From: an uncultured bacterium
GTDB taxonomy: Bacteria; Cyanobacteriota; Vampirovibrionia; Gastranaerophilales; Gastranaerophilaceae
NCBI GenBank assembly: GCA_949292175.1
Contig: CASEYJ010000013.1
Coordinates: 1-64,000, forward strand
Direction: 5' to 3'
DNA length: 64,000 bases
Under the pieces are notes generated by a model. That model was not told where the DNA came from. It ran no database searches and saw only the letters and a list, made by a program, of their open reading frames with translations. Numbering within the stretch: the stretch's first letter is position 1; every line of letters starts with the position of its first letter. A program made the translations under genes and the position numbers. Of the stretch, positions 28,261-36,507 are shown piece after piece.

Positions 28261-29266
28261 ATTTGCTGGATTTATCTCCGTTACGATATCCTATCCCTGC
28301 TCGATAACCTGAGATTGAATACATTATAGGCAGTGCAGGCTCGATCCACTTTAAACCTGACATTACAGCAACAGTTGCAATGTCGTCAGTGTGAAGGCTA
28401 ATGTCCAAAGGTTCCGGTTTCCTTTCTGCAAACAAGTTTCCTTTTTGCTGTTTTTGATGAAGTAGCGGGTTAATGACTTTTTGTCCTATGTAGTTTGCAA
28501 GTGCGCTGCCTCCTATAATTCCTGTTGTAACAATTCCGCCAACCATTCCTATTGCTCTGGCCGATTTTGAATGAATGTTGCATTTTTCCAGTATAGCAAG
28601 TGCTCCTCCTGCGCCTATGTTGCATAAGAATATGTTTGCAAGGTATTGGTATGAGCCTTCTTTTATTTTGTCAGGAATTTTTGATTTCCAATCTTTAGTT
28701 GTAAGTTTATCTCCAATAATACCGCCAATTATCCCACCTAATACAGGGATTAGCCCGAAAACAGAAAGCCTGCCGATTTCTGAGAAAATTTCCTTTGAAT
28801 CTATATTTTCGGGTTCCGGAATTAATTCATTCAAGAGTTTTTTCCCATCTTCTGTTTTGCCTATTTTTTTATATAACGTTTTAAGTTCTTTATATTTTAG
28901 TATTTTAGTTTTAGCTTTGTTTAAAATTGTTTCGGTCGTATTATCTATTCTATGTGTTTGTAAATAATTTCCGATTGTTCCTCTGTTGTTTCGGATAATC
29001 TCTTTTAATGTTTTTGGAATTTCATCTGAGTTTTTGAACAGCTTATTTGTAATTTTGGGTGCAGCAAGTGCTGATAATATTGTTGCAGAGAGTGTTGTGA
29101 GGGTTCTTATTGCAGTCTTTTTTCGAGAGTTTTTGGGAGCTTTGTTTATTTCGTTTGCGCAACATATTCCGCCTCCGACTGCTAGTATTGCAGGGACAGA
29201 TTTTGCAAATTTGTTTATAAGTATTGGTTGATCTAGATATTTGCCTGTAATTTTAAGTGCATTCAT
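28259..29266 (-). CDS. Membrane protein of unknown function (335 aa)
   Basis: I do not recognise a family. Hydrophobic Gly/Ala-rich segments lie at about 25-38, 55-70, 168-190 (VFGLIPVLGGIIGGIIGD), 210-228, 240-262 and 300-320, separated by Lys-rich hydrophilic regions, so it is probably an inner-membrane protein. It resembles the genes at 26884 and 55140 in style (long basic linkers and glycine-rich hydrophobic stretches), but shows no clear tag. It is 6 bp downstream of the DtxR-type regulator on the same strand and so is probably in an operon with it and may be metal-regulated (inference). Confidence 0.65.
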   Translation of the reverse strand: MNALKITGKYLDQPILINKFAKSVPAILAVGGGICCANEINKAPKNSRKKTAIRTLTTLSATILSALAAPKITNKLFKNSDEIPKTLKEIIRNNRGTIGNYLQTHRIDNTTETILNKAKTKILKYKELKTLYKKIGKTEDGKKLLNELIPEPENIDSKEIFSEIGRLSVFGLIPVLGGIIGGIIGDKLTTKDWKSKIPDKIKEGSYQYLANIFLCNIGAGGALAILEKCNIHSKSARAIGMVGGIVTTGIIGGSALANYIGQKVINPLLHQKQQKGNLFAERKPEPLDISLHTDDIATVAVMSGLKWIEPALPIMYSISGYRAGIGYRNGDKSSK

Positions 29267-29272
29267 TAATAA

Positions 29273-29698
29273 CTATTCCTTCACGCTCGATAAAAATTCT
29301 TGGATATATTCCGGATGTTGGCTGTTGAATTTTACAAAGTCGGCTAATCTGTTTTGTACATTTTCCGATATTACGTGCTCAATTTTGCAGGCGATTTCTT
29401 CTGCTTCTGATTTTTCTATCCCGAGAGTTCCCTCAAAAAAGTTTTTGAGAAGATTGTGCCTTTTTATAATTTTTGCGGCAACTTTCTCTCCCTCTTCCGT
29501 AATTGATATGATGTCGTATTTTGCGTAGTTTATTAGCCCCAGTTCAAAAAGTCGTTTTAAGGCTTCACTTACGGAAGCTCTGCTAACATTTAGTTCTCTT
29601 GAGATGTCGACTGCACGAACTTTTTGATTTTGTTTAAGATGATTGCTTATAACTTCGATGTAGTCTTCAAGGCTTGATGTAAGTTGTTTTGAATTCAC
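29273..29698 (-). CDS. DtxR/MntR-family metal-dependent transcriptional regulator (141 aa)
   Basis: A winged helix-turn-helix (residues 8-65: SLEDYIEVISNHLK, VRAVDISRELNVSRASVSEALKRLFELGLI) is followed by the metal-binding dimerisation domain (75-135) with IIKRHNLLKNFFEGTLGI and EAEEIACKIEHVIS. The Cys/Glu/His of that last block are the usual metal-ligand positions for Mn(II) or Fe(II). The C-terminal SH3-like domain is absent, as in MntR. The start is GTG (29698) with AAAGGGA 8 nt upstream. A near-perfect palindrome of DtxR-box style lies 108 bp upstream (29806-29827), so it probably regulates itself and the divergent radical SAM gene. Confidence 0.88.
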   Translation of the reverse strand: MNSKQLTSSLEDYIEVISNHLKQNQKVRAVDISRELNVSRASVSEALKRLFELGLINYAKYDIISITEEGEKVAAKIIKRHNLLKNFFEGTLGIEKSEAEEIACKIEHVISENVQNRLADFVKFNSQHPEYIQEFLSSVKE

Positions 29699-29726
29699 GC
29701 TTTTTGTCCCTTTCTACTCATAAAGA

Positions 29727-29767
29727 TCCCGAAATCGTTATAAAAAGGAGGATTTTTGATTTCGGGA
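29727..29767. repeat. Inverted repeat in the regulator/radical SAM intergenic region
   Basis: TCCCGAAATC (29727-29736) is matched by its complement at 29758-29767 across a 21-nt loop. It lies within the predicted leader of the DtxR-type gene. No T run follows on either strand, so a terminator is unlikely. It may be an RNA structure or a second protein site. Confidence 0.5.
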
Positions 29768-29805
29768 CTTGCATGTTTAGTAAATGAGTGTAAGTTGATA
29801 CTAAC

Positions 29806-29827
29806 AATGTAAGGCATGCCTAACATT
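29806..29827. promoter_or_regulatory. DtxR/MntR-type operator
   Basis: A 22-bp dyad (20 of 22 positions symmetric) centred on AAGGCATGCCT with flanks AATGT and ACATT. The TAAGGC..GCCTAA core resembles known DtxR/IdeR boxes. It ends exactly where the -35 of the radical SAM promoter (29828) begins and lies upstream of the divergent regulator gene. Confidence 0.7.
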
Positions 29828-29856
29828 TTGTCAAGTGTTTTTTTTTGATATACTAT
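29828..29856 (+). promoter_or_regulatory. Promoter of the radical SAM gene
   Basis: -35 TTGTCA (29828-29833), 17-bp spacer and -10 TACTAT (29851-29856), directly next to the palindrome 29806-29827. Confidence 0.6.
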
Positions 29857-29890
29857 AAATCTAGTTTAAGTTATTAATAAGGAGCGGGAA

Positions 29891-30970
29891 GTGGCGAATT
29901 TATCAAATCTCTTTGATATCGGACGAAATTTATATGCATTACCTTCATATCTGGATAATTCAGGAAAGGCTCTTATGCCATTGAGGTATTTTTTTGAGTT
30001 GACATATAGATGTAATCTTCAGTGCCCATATTGTTATGTCGGGGATGACAGATCTAAAGAGGAATTGACAACTGAGGAATGGTTTAAGATTATCGATCAA
30101 ATTCCTTGGTATTCGTTTGTTACGCTTGTTGGCGGGGAACCTCTTATTAGAAAAGATTTTATTGATATATTAATGCGAACTTCCAAAAAAACTTTTGGGA
30201 AACTTAATGTTGTTTCAAATGGTATTTTGATTAATGACGAAATAATTGATGCTTTTATTAAAAGTAAGATGATGTTGCTGTCTGTGTCATTGGATGGTTA
30301 TGGTGAAAATCACGACAAAAATCGTGCAAAAGCCGGTATTTTCGATAAGATTATGGCCAATTTTGAGAATATGAATTCTCATAGTAAGCGTCCGCTTATC
30401 GATATAAAGACAATTGTGTTAGAAAATAATTTGGATGATTTGGTTAAATTATATAAGATGTGCGACGAAATGAAGTTTAACTTTTTGTCTATATCTTTTT
30501 TGAGAAATAATAACTTGAAGCAAAATTCAGTTCTTTTTGATAGTTTTGTTCCTGAATTTAATAAGAATTATCCGATTGAAAAATATTTTGACATGGATCA
30601 TTTTAAGGAAGTTTATAGAGAGCTTGAATGTTTGTCGAAAAAATCGAAAGTTAAATTGAGATTTTCTCCAAAGTTTGAATATAATAAGGATCCTTTAGCA
30701 TCAATTGAAGCATTTTTTAATACGCCGGCGGATAAGGATATTCGAGAAATTTATGAACCTTGCAGGTATCCTTATTCTAATATGATGATAAATCCTGCTG
30801 GGGATGTTTATCCTTGTCTTTCGCAAAGAATTGGTAACGTTAAAGATATGAAGATTAAGGATGTGTTTAATCTTCCTCATTATCGTTGCTTTAGGAAAAA
30901 TCTGAAAGCGGCTAAGGTTTTTGGAGCTTGTCAGATGTGTTGTGAGCTGTGCGTAAAAGAACAAAAATAA
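29891..30970 (+). CDS. Radical SAM enzyme with SPASM-type C-terminal cluster domain (359 aa)
   Basis: The radical SAM motif CNLQCPYC supplies Cys41, Cys45 and Cys48 for the SAM-binding [4Fe-4S] cluster. VGGEPLIRKDF and SVSLDGYGENHDKNRA are the following family blocks. The C-terminal third has a SPASM arrangement (CRYPYSNMMINPAGDVYPCLSQRIGNVKDM, then ACQMCCELC) for extra clusters. Such enzymes modify peptides, proteins or sugars. The substrate is not visible: no precursor peptide gene lies next to it, and the following genes are for glycans. GTG start (29891) with AAGGAG 7 nt upstream. The promoter adjoins a DtxR-type operator, so expression is probably metal-linked. Confidence 0.9.
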   Translation: MANLSNLFDIGRNLYALPSYLDNSGKALMPLRYFFELTYRCNLQCPYCYVGDDRSKEELTTEEWFKIIDQIPWYSFVTLVGGEPLIRKDFIDILMRTSKKTFGKLNVVSNGILINDEIIDAFIKSKMMLLSVSLDGYGENHDKNRAKAGIFDKIMANFENMNSHSKRPLIDIKTIVLENNLDDLVKLYKMCDEMKFNFLSISFLRNNNLKQNSVLFDSFVPEFNKNYPIEKYFDMDHFKEVYRELECLSKKSKVKLRFSPKFEYNKDPLASIEAFFNTPADKDIREIYEPCRYPYSNMMINPAGDVYPCLSQRIGNVKDMKIKDVFNLPHYRCFRKNLKAAKVFGACQMCCELCVKEQK

Positions 30971-30971
30971 C

Positions 30972-31000
30972 TTGCTAAACTGTGAGGAATGTTTTATAAT
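30972..31000 (+). promoter_or_regulatory. Promoter placed for a leaderless WecG/TagA transcript
   Basis: -35 TTGCTA (30972-30977), 17-bp spacer and perfect -10 TATAAT (30995-31000). The hexamer is six bases before ATG 31007, so transcription should begin at the A of the start codon. Confidence 0.7.
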
Positions 31001-31006
31001 TTGCTT

Positions 31007-31720
31007 ATGGAAAGAAAAACTGTCAAAATATTGGGCTTTAATGTTGATACGTTTACGTTTGGAGAAGCGTTAGAGTATATTAAGAATAGACATGGACATA
31101 TTGTCACGATTAATCCTGAAATGATTCAGGCTGCAAAGCAAAATGAGGAATTTGCAAATATTATAGATTCAGCGGAGTTGGTTATTCCTGATGGAATAGG
31201 TGTTCAGCTTGGGTTGAAAATTCTTGGGTATAACGTACGCCGTATTGCGGGTATTGAATTTGCCAGAAAGCTTGTTGATATGTTTAGTGAAAATTCTGAA
31301 CCGATAGCTTTTGTAGGGGCAAAACCTGAGGTTATAACAGGTGCCGTTGAAAATATAAAAAAAGAGACTCCATCTGTTAATGTTTGTTATGTTCAAGATG
31401 GATATTTTAAAGATGATGAGAGAGTTGTTGAGGAAATTAAAAATTCAGGAGCTAAGTTAGTTCTTGTTGCGATGGGTTCTCCGAAGCAGGAATTTCTGAT
31501 AAAGCAGCTAAAAGAGTCCATGAATGATGCTGTATTCATTGGAATTGGCGGAAGTTTTGATGTGTGGGCAGGTGCTGTAAAGAGAGCGCCGTTGATTTAT
31601 CAAAAACTCGGGCTTGAATGGCTTTATAGGACAATTAAAGAGCCTAAAAGGTTTAAGAGAATTTTCCCGACCCTACCGTTATTTGTTTTAAAAGTTTTAC
31701 AGGAAAAATTTGGAGCATAG
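31007..31720 (+). CDS. WecG/TagA/CpsF-family glycosyltransferase (237 aa)
   Basis: The whole protein matches the WecG/TagA family: KILGFNVDTFTFGEALEYI at the N-terminus, then TINPEMIQAAKQNEEFANIIDSAELVIPDGIGVQLGLKILG, RIAGIEFARKLVDM, VLVAMGSPKQEFLI and IGIGGSFDVWAGAVKRAP. These enzymes transfer a sugar (UDP-ManNAc, UDP-ManNAcA or similar) to a lipid-linked acceptor at an early step of surface glycan synthesis. I prefer ATG 31007 over 30989: the AGGA before 30989 touches the ATG with no spacing, whereas 31007 sits six bases after a perfect TATAAT. The gene ends 3 bp before the transketolase gene. Confidence 0.9.
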   Translation: MERKTVKILGFNVDTFTFGEALEYIKNRHGHIVTINPEMIQAAKQNEEFANIIDSAELVIPDGIGVQLGLKILGYNVRRIAGIEFARKLVDMFSENSEPIAFVGAKPEVITGAVENIKKETPSVNVCYVQDGYFKDDERVVEEIKNSGAKLVLVAMGSPKQEFLIKQLKESMNDAVFIGIGGSFDVWAGAVKRAPLIYQKLGLEWLYRTIKEPKRFKRIFPTLPLFVLKVLQEKFGA

Positions 31721-31723
31721 ATT

Positions 31724-32557
31724 ATGGATAGATCTGAAATAGAAAAATTGAAGGCGTGTTGTAGAGAAAATCGTGAAAACGTTCTGAAGATGGTTTATAA
31801 TGCTCAGTCAGGACACATTGGCGGGTCTCTTTCTTCTACGGAGATTGTTACTGTTTTGTTCCATAAATGTATGAAGCTTGCACCAAGGTGGGCAAAGGAT
31901 AAAAACTTCGAAACTCGTGACAGATTTGTTTTATCAAAAGGACACGTGTCTCCGATTTATTATTCTAATCTGGCGCAAATGGGTTATTTCCCTAAAGAAG
32001 AACTTATGACATTTAGAAAATTAGGGTCAAGACTTCAGGGACACCCTGCAACATTCTGTCCGGGGGTTGATGTGGCAACTGGATCTTTGGGACAGGGATT
32101 GTCAATTGCGTGTGGTATCGCAATGGGGTTAAAGATTGATAAAAACCCTGCGAATGTTTTTGTTTTGATGGGTGATGGTGAGCTTCAAGAAGGTAGTGTT
32201 TGGGAAGCTTTCATGAATGCTCCTGTTAGAAAATTGGATAATCTGATTGCTATAATTGATAGAAACAGACTCCAGATTGACGGTTGTACCGAAAATATCA
32301 AGGGGTTAGACAATTTGGTTGATAAAATCCGTGCATTTAATTGGAATGTTATTGAGATTGATGGTCATGATATTGTTCAGATATATGATGCAATCGAGCT
32401 TGCAAAGGCTGCTGATAAACCTACGGCAATTATAGCTAATACTGTAAAAGGTAAGGGAATCAGCTTTATGGAAAATAATGCCGGCTGGCATGGTAAAGCT
32501 CCTAAAAAAGAAGAATATGAGAAAGCAATAGAAGAGTTGAGAAATGATATTCGATAA
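31724..32557 (+). CDS. Transketolase N-terminal (TPP-binding) subunit only (277 aa)
   Basis: All blocks of the transketolase pyrophosphate domain are present: SGHIGGSLSSTEIVTVLF, SKGHVSPIYY, GHPATFCPGVDVATGSLGQGLSIACGIAMG, and the TPP/Mg motif GDGELQEGSVWEA with a following Asn in IDRNRLQIDG. The C-terminal half (pyrimidine-binding and C-domains) is missing and is not encoded next to it. Split transketolases normally have the two genes side by side. It may pair with a C-subunit elsewhere, or make or modify a sugar for the glycan cluster it sits in (inference). It overlaps the following YhcH-like gene by 14 bp. Confidence 0.9.
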   Translation: MDRSEIEKLKACCRENRENVLKMVYNAQSGHIGGSLSSTEIVTVLFHKCMKLAPRWAKDKNFETRDRFVLSKGHVSPIYYSNLAQMGYFPKEELMTFRKLGSRLQGHPATFCPGVDVATGSLGQGLSIACGIAMGLKIDKNPANVFVLMGDGELQEGSVWEAFMNAPVRKLDNLIAIIDRNRLQIDGCTENIKGLDNLVDKIRAFNWNVIEIDGHDIVQIYDAIELAKAADKPTAIIANTVKGKGISFMENNAGWHGKAPKKEEYEKAIEELRNDIR

Positions 32558-33002
32558 TTTAGAAAACTTAGAGAATTATGATATTGTAACTCCTGAGATT
32601 ATAGAGTTTGTAAATGGTTTGAGTGTTAATACACCTTGTGGCAGGTACGAATTGAGCGATAAGGTGTATGCCAATGTGGATGACTATCAAACTCGTAGTG
32701 AGTTAGATTGTTCGTTAGAGGCGCATAGAAAGTTTATTGATATTCAGTTTTTGATTTATGGCGCAGAAAGAATTGATTTCATAAATATTGATGGTTTGAA
32801 AGTTTTGGAAAGTTACGATTGTGTTAAAGATATTCTTTTCTTTAAGAAGCCAAAATGTGAATTGAATAGAATTTACCTTAATGGTAAAAATTTTGCTATA
32901 TTTTACCCGGATGATGCACATGCACCTCAAATTACAACTTTGAATTTGCAAAATAACGTAAAAAAAGTTGTGATAAAAATTGCAGTAGAGTGGCAGATAT
33001 GA
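32544..33002 (+). CDS. YhcH/YjgK/YiaL-family (DUF386) cupin-like protein (152 aa)
   Basis: The family's conserved blocks are visible: GRYELSDKVYANVDDYQTR, LEAHRKFIDIQFLIYGAERI, FAIFYPDDAHAPQI with the cupin His residues, and KKVVIKIAVE at the end. Family members are beta-barrel proteins that bind a metal and act on sugars such as sialic-acid-pathway or beta-galactoside-derived intermediates, possibly as epimerases or anomerases. The start overlaps the transketolase gene by 14 bp and the end overlaps the phosphatase gene by 13 bp, so these three are translated together. It supports a sugar-phosphate role for the sub-operon. Confidence 0.88.
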   Translation: MIFDNLENLENYDIVTPEIIEFVNGLSVNTPCGRYELSDKVYANVDDYQTRSELDCSLEAHRKFIDIQFLIYGAERIDFINIDGLKVLESYDCVKDILFFKKPKCELNRIYLNGKNFAIFYPDDAHAPQITTLNLQNNVKKVVIKIAVEWQI

Positions 33003-33652
33003 TTCATGGTGTAATTTTTGATTTAGACGGTACTTTGTTAAATACATTGGAGGATTTGTGTGATAGCACAAATTATGCGTTATCTGAGTTTGGGTATCCT
33101 TCCAGAACTTTAGAAGAAGTTAGAACTTTTGTTGGGAACGGTGTAAGGAAACTTATTGAACGAGCTATTCCTGATGGAGTGGCAAATCCTAATCTTGAAA
33201 GTTGTCTTGAGGTTTTTAAGAAACATTATGCGGAGAATATGTATAACAAGACTTCTCCTTATGATGGTGTTCTTGAAATGTTGAAGGATCTGAGGTTAAA
33301 AGGAATTCACACGGCTGTTGTTTCAAATAAATTTGATGAGGCAGTTAAGAATTTGTGTAAAAAATATTTTGGGGAGCTTGTTCAAGTTGCAATTGGAGAA
33401 GACGAAGCGAATGGAGTCAGGAAAAAACCTGCTCCTGACAGTGTTTTTAGAGCAATGTCTGAATTGCAGGTTAACATTGATAACGTAATTTATGTTGGTG
33501 ATTCTGAAACTGATGTACAAACAGCCAAAAACGCAGAGATAGATTGTATTGGATGTATTTGGGGGTTTAGAGATAGGGATGTGCTTGTTAGAGAAGGAGC
33601 AAAATATATAATTTCAGAACCGGCTCAAATTCTTGAAATTGTAGGAGGGTAG
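32990..33652 (+). CDS. HAD-superfamily phosphatase, phosphoglycolate-phosphatase-like (220 aa)
   Basis: HAD motifs are complete: motif I VIFDLDGTLLN, motif II VVSNK, motif III with Lys in RKKPAPDSV, and motif IV YVGDSETDVQTAKNAEID. The alpha-helical cap between motifs I and II (about 20-85) places it in the Gph/PGP subfamily. The substrate may be phosphoglycolate or a sugar phosphate; the gene neighbours favour a sugar phosphate. ATG 32990 overlaps the YhcH-like gene; an alternative ATG lies at 32999. It ends one base before the TTG start of the next gene. Confidence 0.9.
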   Translation: MADMIHGVIFDLDGTLLNTLEDLCDSTNYALSEFGYPSRTLEEVRTFVGNGVRKLIERAIPDGVANPNLESCLEVFKKHYAENMYNKTSPYDGVLEMLKDLRLKGIHTAVVSNKFDEAVKNLCKKYFGELVQVAIGEDEANGVRKKPAPDSVFRAMSELQVNIDNVIYVGDSETDVQTAKNAEIDCIGCIWGFRDRDVLVREGAKYIISEPAQILEIVGG

Positions 33653-33653
33653 T

Positions 33654-34844
33654 TTGTCTGTAAAAGGTTTTTTAAAAAAAATCTATAGAATATTACAGGA
33701 GTCTGAGTATATTCCCAAAAAATTTATAAGAGAAATTTTGCATTTAAGTGTTGATTCAAAGAAGGTTTTGTTAATTTCTCACGAATTAACTTTTTCAGGT
33801 GCTCCCATTGTTTTACTGAATATAGCGAATATTCTTAGGGAAAACGGGTTTGAGGTTGTTGTTATATCTTATGCCGGTGGAGGATTAGAGAGACGGTTTA
33901 AAGAGCTTGGAATACCTGTTTTCATATCTTCTGCTTTTAAGTGGGATAAACAGGGGTTAGTTGAAATTGCGAAAACCTTTGACTTTGTTATTGCAAATAC
34001 TGTGGTTACGTATGAGTCCGTATGGTACATAAAAGATTATGTTAAATATATTTGGTTAGTTCATGAGTCAATGAATTTTGAAACTGATTTGTTGAAATGG
34101 TTTAATGTCCCTTATAGAAATTGCCCTTCTATCTCTGAAGTTTTAAGGGGTATTGATGAAATTTATACGGTTAGTGAATATTCTAAAAAAGTTTTCGATA
34201 AATATGTTGATAATGTAAAAGTTATTCATAATGGGATTCCTGATTTCGAGGAGAAGCTTGAACACAATAGGAGAGATGGCAAAGTTGTGTTTTCTTTTAT
34301 TGGAGCTGTGAATGAACGAAAAGCTCCTGATATTTTTGTAGAGGCAGTTGAACTTTTGCCGGAAAGTTATCGTAAGAGAGCCGTATTTAATCTTGTTGGA
34401 GAACTTAAGTCTGACTTTGCAAAGAATTTGCGTAAGAAATCTCATAAATATGTCAATTGGTTTGGGTGTATAAAAGATAAAAGTGAAATTAATAGAATCT
34501 ATGATGATACGGATCTTCTGGTAGTAGTATCCAGAGATGATACAGCTCCGCTTGTTGTTGCGGAGGCTGCTTCAAGAGGTGTTCCGTCGGTTATTAGTCG
34601 TAATGTCGGGTCTACTTATCTTATTGAAGATGGTGTAAGTGGTTTTATTATTCCAACGGGGGATGTTGAAGCTTTGAAAGATATTTTTATCAAGGTTATT
34701 GATTCTCCTGAAATTTTGGATGAGATGAGAGATAATGTTCGTAAAAAATATTTAGAGACAAGTACTTTGGAGATTTTTGAGAAGAATTTTATGCACATAG
34801 TTTCTGAGAAATTGAATAGTGCGGAGGATGTAAATGAAAAATAA
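33654..34844 (+). CDS. Glycosyltransferase family 4 protein (396 aa)
   Basis: A GT-B fold is indicated by an N-terminal Rossmann part (VLLISHELTFSGAPIVLLNIANILRENGFEVVVISYAGG) and a C-terminal GT4 domain with FSFIGAVNERKAPDIFVEAVELLP, VSRDDTAPLVVAEAASRGVPSVISRNVGSTYLIEDGVSGF, which carries the E-x7-E nucleotide-sugar site. It should add a sugar from a nucleotide donor during polysaccharide assembly at the inner face of the membrane. The start is TTG (33654) with GGAGGG 4 nt upstream. It overlaps the rhamnan-synthesis-type gene by 11 bp. Confidence 0.88.
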   Translation: MSVKGFLKKIYRILQESEYIPKKFIREILHLSVDSKKVLLISHELTFSGAPIVLLNIANILRENGFEVVVISYAGGGLERRFKELGIPVFISSAFKWDKQGLVEIAKTFDFVIANTVVTYESVWYIKDYVKYIWLVHESMNFETDLLKWFNVPYRNCPSISEVLRGIDEIYTVSEYSKKVFDKYVDNVKVIHNGIPDFEEKLEHNRRDGKVVFSFIGAVNERKAPDIFVEAVELLPESYRKRAVFNLVGELKSDFAKNLRKKSHKYVNWFGCIKDKSEINRIYDDTDLLVVVSRDDTAPLVVAEAASRGVPSVISRNVGSTYLIEDGVSGFIIPTGDVEALKDIFIKVIDSPEILDEMRDNVRKKYLETSTLEIFEKNFMHIVSEKLNSAEDVNEK

Positions 34845-36501
34845 GAAGCTGTTGGTTCATTTGCATTTGTTTTACCACAACCAGTTAGATTATATGATTT
34901 CTAAATTGAAAAATATTGATGGTTGTGAGTGGGATTTGTTTGTTACTGTATGTGAAAAAACTCCAGAGGTAGAGAATAAGTTAAGAGAGTTAAAAAGTGA
35001 TGTGAAAATTCTCTCTGTAAACAATATTGGGTATGATGTTTGGCCTTTTATTCAAGTTTTGAGAGCTGTTGAGTTAAAAGATTATGACTATATTTTAAAG
35101 CTTCATACAAAAAATTGTAGGGGAAAGATTTTTCCAAATTATGAGTTTAGAAATAGGTTAATTGAACCTTTATTGGAGAATAAATCTAAATTTATTGAGA
35201 ATATTCAAGTTTTAGAAAACTACGAAGATGTTGGAATGGTTTGTTCAAAATACTGTTTGTATAATTATTCGGGTGATGTTCCGGAAGAAGGCTGGATGCT
35301 TAATGTTATGATGAAACGGTTGGGGCTTCATTATGCAGGAGGGCAATATCTTTCAGGAACAATGTTTTTATCAAGAGCGAATATTTTTGAGCCAATTGTT
35401 CGTTCTGATATTTCTGAAAATGATTTTTCAAGCCAATCTTCAACAGGAGGAGCTTCCAGCAATGCTCACGTTTTAGAGCGAGTTTTTTCTTTAATTGTTT
35501 TGGGAAATGGTTTGAGAATTTATCCTGTTGGCACTTTTAGACTCAGGGTTAAAAGTTTTTTGCATAAGATGTGTTCTGTCGAAATTGTTCGATCTTGTTA
35601 TGTTAATCAAGTTGTTATAAATTTTCTTAAAAAGAAATGTGTTTTGAAATTAGGGGTTAGGAAAAATTCTATTGATGGAACAAAATCTTTAAAGTGTGAG
35701 TTTTCTGTTGGAGATAAACTTTTCGGTAGGACTGCTGTGTTTGCTGCATATTGTCCGGACGGTAGAATTTCTGATGCGCAAATTTATTACCTGAACGGGT
35801 TAAAAAAGGTCGTTGATAATATTATTTTTGTCGCGGATTCTGAAGTTTTTCCTGAGGAACTTGAGAAAATAAAGTCCATTGTTTGTTATTGTGATTTTAC
35901 AAGACATTACGGATATGATTTTTTGTCTTATAAAAGAGGATTTGAATATTTTATTAAAAGCAGGCTTTGTGAGATGACGGATGAACTGATTTTCTGTAAT
36001 GATTCTTGTTACGCTCCGATTTATCCTTTTGAGGAGATGTTTAATGAAATGAGTGCCAAGTCGTGTGATTTTTGGGGAGTTACGGCAAATGAAAATCCTT
36101 CAAAGCACCAAAGCAGACATTTGCAATCGTTTTTTCTCGTTTTTAAAAATCAGGTTTTCAGGTCTGTCGCTTTTGCAAAGTTTATGAAAAGTGTTAAAAG
36201 ACAGAGAAAAATTAAAGATGTTATTAATAAGTATGAAATCCCGATGAGTAAATACTTTTTAGAAAAAGGGTTTTCTTTTGAAACTTATATTTCTGAAAAT
36301 CTTGTAGGTGAGAATTTCGTTAATAAAACATTTTACCCTCTAACAACTATAAAGCAGGGCAGATTGCCATTAGTTAAAGTGAAAGTCTTTAATAATAAGT
36401 TTTTAAGTTCAATTAAGGAAGATTCGTTTGCAACTTTAGATTATATAAGTTTAGTTAATAAAAAACTTGCTGAAATAATCAGAGAAGCGAATAAAATGTA
36501 G
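34834..36501 (+). CDS. Rhamnan synthesis F (RgpF)-like protein (555 aa)
   Basis: Two regions resemble the RgpF family. The N-terminal one (about 1-190) has LLVHLHLFYHNQLDYMISKL, VNNIGYDVWPFIQVL and YILKLHTKN. The C-terminal one (about 295-500) has VVDNIIFVADSEVF, HYGYDFLSYKRGFEYF, LIFCNDSCYAPIYPFEEMF and DFWGVTANENPSKHQSRHLQSFFLVF. RgpF proteins build rhamnose-containing cell-wall or O-antigen polysaccharides. This agrees with the dTDP-rhamnose genes that follow 40 bp downstream. There is no membrane segment. It is translationally coupled to the preceding GT4 gene. Confidence 0.85.
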   Translation: MKNKKLLVHLHLFYHNQLDYMISKLKNIDGCEWDLFVTVCEKTPEVENKLRELKSDVKILSVNNIGYDVWPFIQVLRAVELKDYDYILKLHTKNCRGKIFPNYEFRNRLIEPLLENKSKFIENIQVLENYEDVGMVCSKYCLYNYSGDVPEEGWMLNVMMKRLGLHYAGGQYLSGTMFLSRANIFEPIVRSDISENDFSSQSSTGGASSNAHVLERVFSLIVLGNGLRIYPVGTFRLRVKSFLHKMCSVEIVRSCYVNQVVINFLKKKCVLKLGVRKNSIDGTKSLKCEFSVGDKLFGRTAVFAAYCPDGRISDAQIYYLNGLKKVVDNIIFVADSEVFPEELEKIKSIVCYCDFTRHYGYDFLSYKRGFEYFIKSRLCEMTDELIFCNDSCYAPIYPFEEMFNEMSAKSCDFWGVTANENPSKHQSRHLQSFFLVFKNQVFRSVAFAKFMKSVKRQRKIKDVINKYEIPMSKYFLEKGFSFETYISENLVGENFVNKTFYPLTTIKQGRLPLVKVKVFNNKFLSSIKEDSFATLDYISLVNKKLAEIIREANKM

Positions 36502-36507
36502 TATTTG

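Noticed and set aside
29727..29767. Inverted repeat as a terminator of the DtxR-type gene's upstream unit
   Set aside because: No T run follows on either strand and no gene ends there. It is kept only as an unexplained repeat.
30989..31006. Earlier ATG of the WecG/TagA gene
   Set aside because: AGGA touches this ATG with no spacing, and a TATAAT (30995-31000) lies inside the would-be coding leader, so the later ATG is better.
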